NCBI GenBank assembly: GCA_004552385.1
Contig: SFOL01000010.1
Location: forward strand, 1 to 31,452
DNA from: Bacteroidales bacterium
Lineage (GTDB): Bacteria > Bacteroidota > Bacteroidia > Bacteroidales > Marinilabiliaceae
Length of the DNA stretch: 31,452 nucleotides
Direction: 5' to 3'
The translations under genes were made by a program, and so were the position numbers. The notes under the pieces were generated by a model. The model saw only the letters and a list, made by a program, of their open reading frames with translations. It did no database searches and was not told the origin of the DNA. This document shows positions 30,437 to 31,452 of the stretch, piece by piece. Position 1 is the stretch's first letter, and every line of letters begins with the position of its first letter.

Positions 30437-31423
30437 CTAACGATTAACATCCTTATGATTGTTTTTCTCGTTCGGCGTCTTTCCTTCACCATCATCCCAT
30501 TTCCGAAACACGGATGCCGCCATGGCTCCGGCCACGTTGTGCCAGACGCTGAACACCGCGCCTGGCACCGATGCCATAGGATACATGGCGAAGTGGCTGA
30601 CTGCCAATGAGCTCGCAAGCCCTGAATTCTGCATGCCAACTTCTACCGACATGGCCACGCACTTACGTCTCGCAAGGCCGAGGACCATGCCCGTGCCGAA
30701 TCCGAGAGCCATGCCGAGAGTGTTATGCAACATGACGACTGCGACAACCAGCCCGCCCGCCTCATATAGCCTCGTGGCGTTGTTGCTCACAATGACGCCT
30801 ACGATCACGGCTATGACAACCGATGAGAATGCCGGCATGAAGCCTTGGGCGGAGGCTGTTATGCGGGGGAGGTGACGCTGGCATAGCAGCCCCGCGCATA
30901 TTGGGGCTATCACCACCCAAAGGATTGATATCAGCATTCCCGCGGCGTCCACGCCCACAAACTCTCCAGCCAACAGCCACGTCAGGGCGGGCGTAAGCAG
31001 AGGGGCGGCCACGGTGCTCACTGTCGTCATGCCGACGCTCAGGGCAAGGTCGCCACCCGCAAGGTATGTTATAACGTTAGAGGCCGTGCCGCCCGGGCAG
31101 CAGCCCACGAGTATGACGCCGACGGCCAGGTCGGCGGGCAAACAGAAAGCCTTGGTGAGCGCCCATGCCAGGCCCGGCATTATAACAAACTGAGCCAGAC
31201 AGCCGCATAACACGTCCCTTGGCCTTGTCAAGACTATCTTGAAGTCGTCAACCTTGAGGGACATCCCCATGCCAAACATCACAAGGCCGAGCAAGGGGCT
31301 CACTGCCTTCATGCTGATGACGGTAAAACAGCCGGGCGACGCCATCCCCATCGTGGCCGCCAACAGTACCCAAAGTCCCATCCATCGCGAGATGAATGAG
31401 CATATTTGTTCTACTTTTCTCAT
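30437..31423 (-). CDS. Bile acid:sodium symporter family (BASS) transporter
   Basis: The 328-residue product starts at ATG 31423 (MRKVEQICSFISRWMGLW); a seven-codon longer frame would cross a promoter box and is less likely. Nine to ten membrane segments are predicted. Family motifs are VMFGMGMSLKVDDF (about 48-61), the sodium-site region GCCPGGTASNVITYLAGGDLALSV (about 106-129), and SVEVGMQNSGLASSLA, which matches the second crossover. Despite the name, bacterial members carry various organic anions such as pantoate or pyruvate; the substrate here is unknown. Confidence 0.93.
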   Translation of the reverse strand: MRKVEQICSFISRWMGLWVLLAATMGMASPGCFTVISMKAVSPLLGLVMFGMGMSLKVDDFKIVLTRPRDVLCGCLAQFVIMPGLAWALTKAFCLPADLAVGVILVGCCPGGTASNVITYLAGGDLALSVGMTTVSTVAAPLLTPALTWLLAGEFVGVDAAGMLISILWVVIAPICAGLLCQRHLPRITASAQGFMPAFSSVVIAVIVGVIVSNNATRLYEAGGLVVAVVMLHNTLGMALGFGTGMVLGLARRKCVAMSVEVGMQNSGLASSLAVSHFAMYPMASVPGAVFSVWHNVAGAMAASVFRKWDDGEGKTPNEKNNHKDVNR

Positions 31424-31431
31424 GTCGGCGG

Positions 31432-31439
31432 CAAAGGTA
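31432..31439 (-). promoter_or_regulatory. Bacteroidetes-type -7 box (TACCTTTG) of the BASS transporter
   Basis: TACCTTTG fits TAnnTTTG and lies only eight bases before the chosen ATG, so the mRNA would be nearly leaderless or translation may begin at a later start. The -33 region is outside or at the edge of the window. Confidence 0.4.
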
Positions 31440-31452
31440 GGCAATCTCGGAT

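Noticed and set aside
1..31452. CRISPR arrays, tRNA or rRNA genes, insertion sequences, prophage or defence genes
   Set aside because: I looked for direct repeats with spacers, cloverleaf-like stretches, transposase motifs and terminal inverted repeats on both strands and found none that hold up by eye.

Overview
This window appears to be a chimera of two unrelated gut-type bacterial genomes, joined near position 14,090-14,170. The left part (1 to about 14.1 kb) reads as a Clostridia-like member of the Bacillota. Nearly every gene has a strong Shine-Dalgarno sequence 5-10 bases before its start, promoters are classic sigma-70 TTGACA/TATAAT, and the content is addA, rny (RNase Y) and an S10-type ribosomal operon. 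The right part (about 14.17 kb to the end) reads as Bacteroidales. Starts lack Shine-Dalgarno sequences, promoter boxes have the Bacteroidetes form TAnnTTTG, and the genes are typical of that order: an archaeal-type ProRS, a GSCFA protein, QueH, a TlpA lipoprotein, a BadF-type kinase, a GH31 enzyme and a CE2-like esterase.

Layout, left part. On the minus strand, reading from 3298 to 1, lie a degenerate CheY-like receiver, an SPFH/band-7 protein with three C-terminal zinc ribbons, an unrecognised 135-residue acidic protein, and a double zinc-ribbon protein that runs off the left edge. On the plus strand are addA (3624-7148, with no addB beside it) and rny (7363-8952, under a consensus promoter and closed by a strong terminator). 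The S10 operon follows: promoter, a structured leader of about 290 bases, then rpsJ, rplC, rplD, rplW, rplB, rpsS, rplV, rpsC, rplP and the first codons of rpmC. The operon stops abruptly: rpmC continues in frame into a Bacteroidales-type GH16-like protein.

Layout, right part. Plus strand: the GH16-like protein, GSCFA protein, queH, a Nudix hydrolase and phosphoglucomutase. Minus strand: a DUF486 membrane protein and proS. Plus strand: HU, a SpoU/TrmH methyltransferase, a TlpA-like lipoprotein and a BadF/GlcNAc-kinase-like protein. Minus strand: a CE2-like esterase plus GH31 alpha-xylosidase-like operon, a DedA plus nitroreductase operon, and a bile-acid:sodium-symporter family protein. Rho-independent terminators separate most transcription units.

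I found no CRISPR array, insertion sequence, prophage, tRNA or rRNA. I saw no convincing new multi-gene system. The most consequential observation is the chimeric join, which creates a false rpmC::GH16 fusion gene. Secondary points are the SPFH/zinc-ribbon operon of unknown role, a pseudo-receiver with Asp replaced by Glu, the addA gene lacking its partner, and a 41-codon HTH-like ORF that ends inside a terminator.
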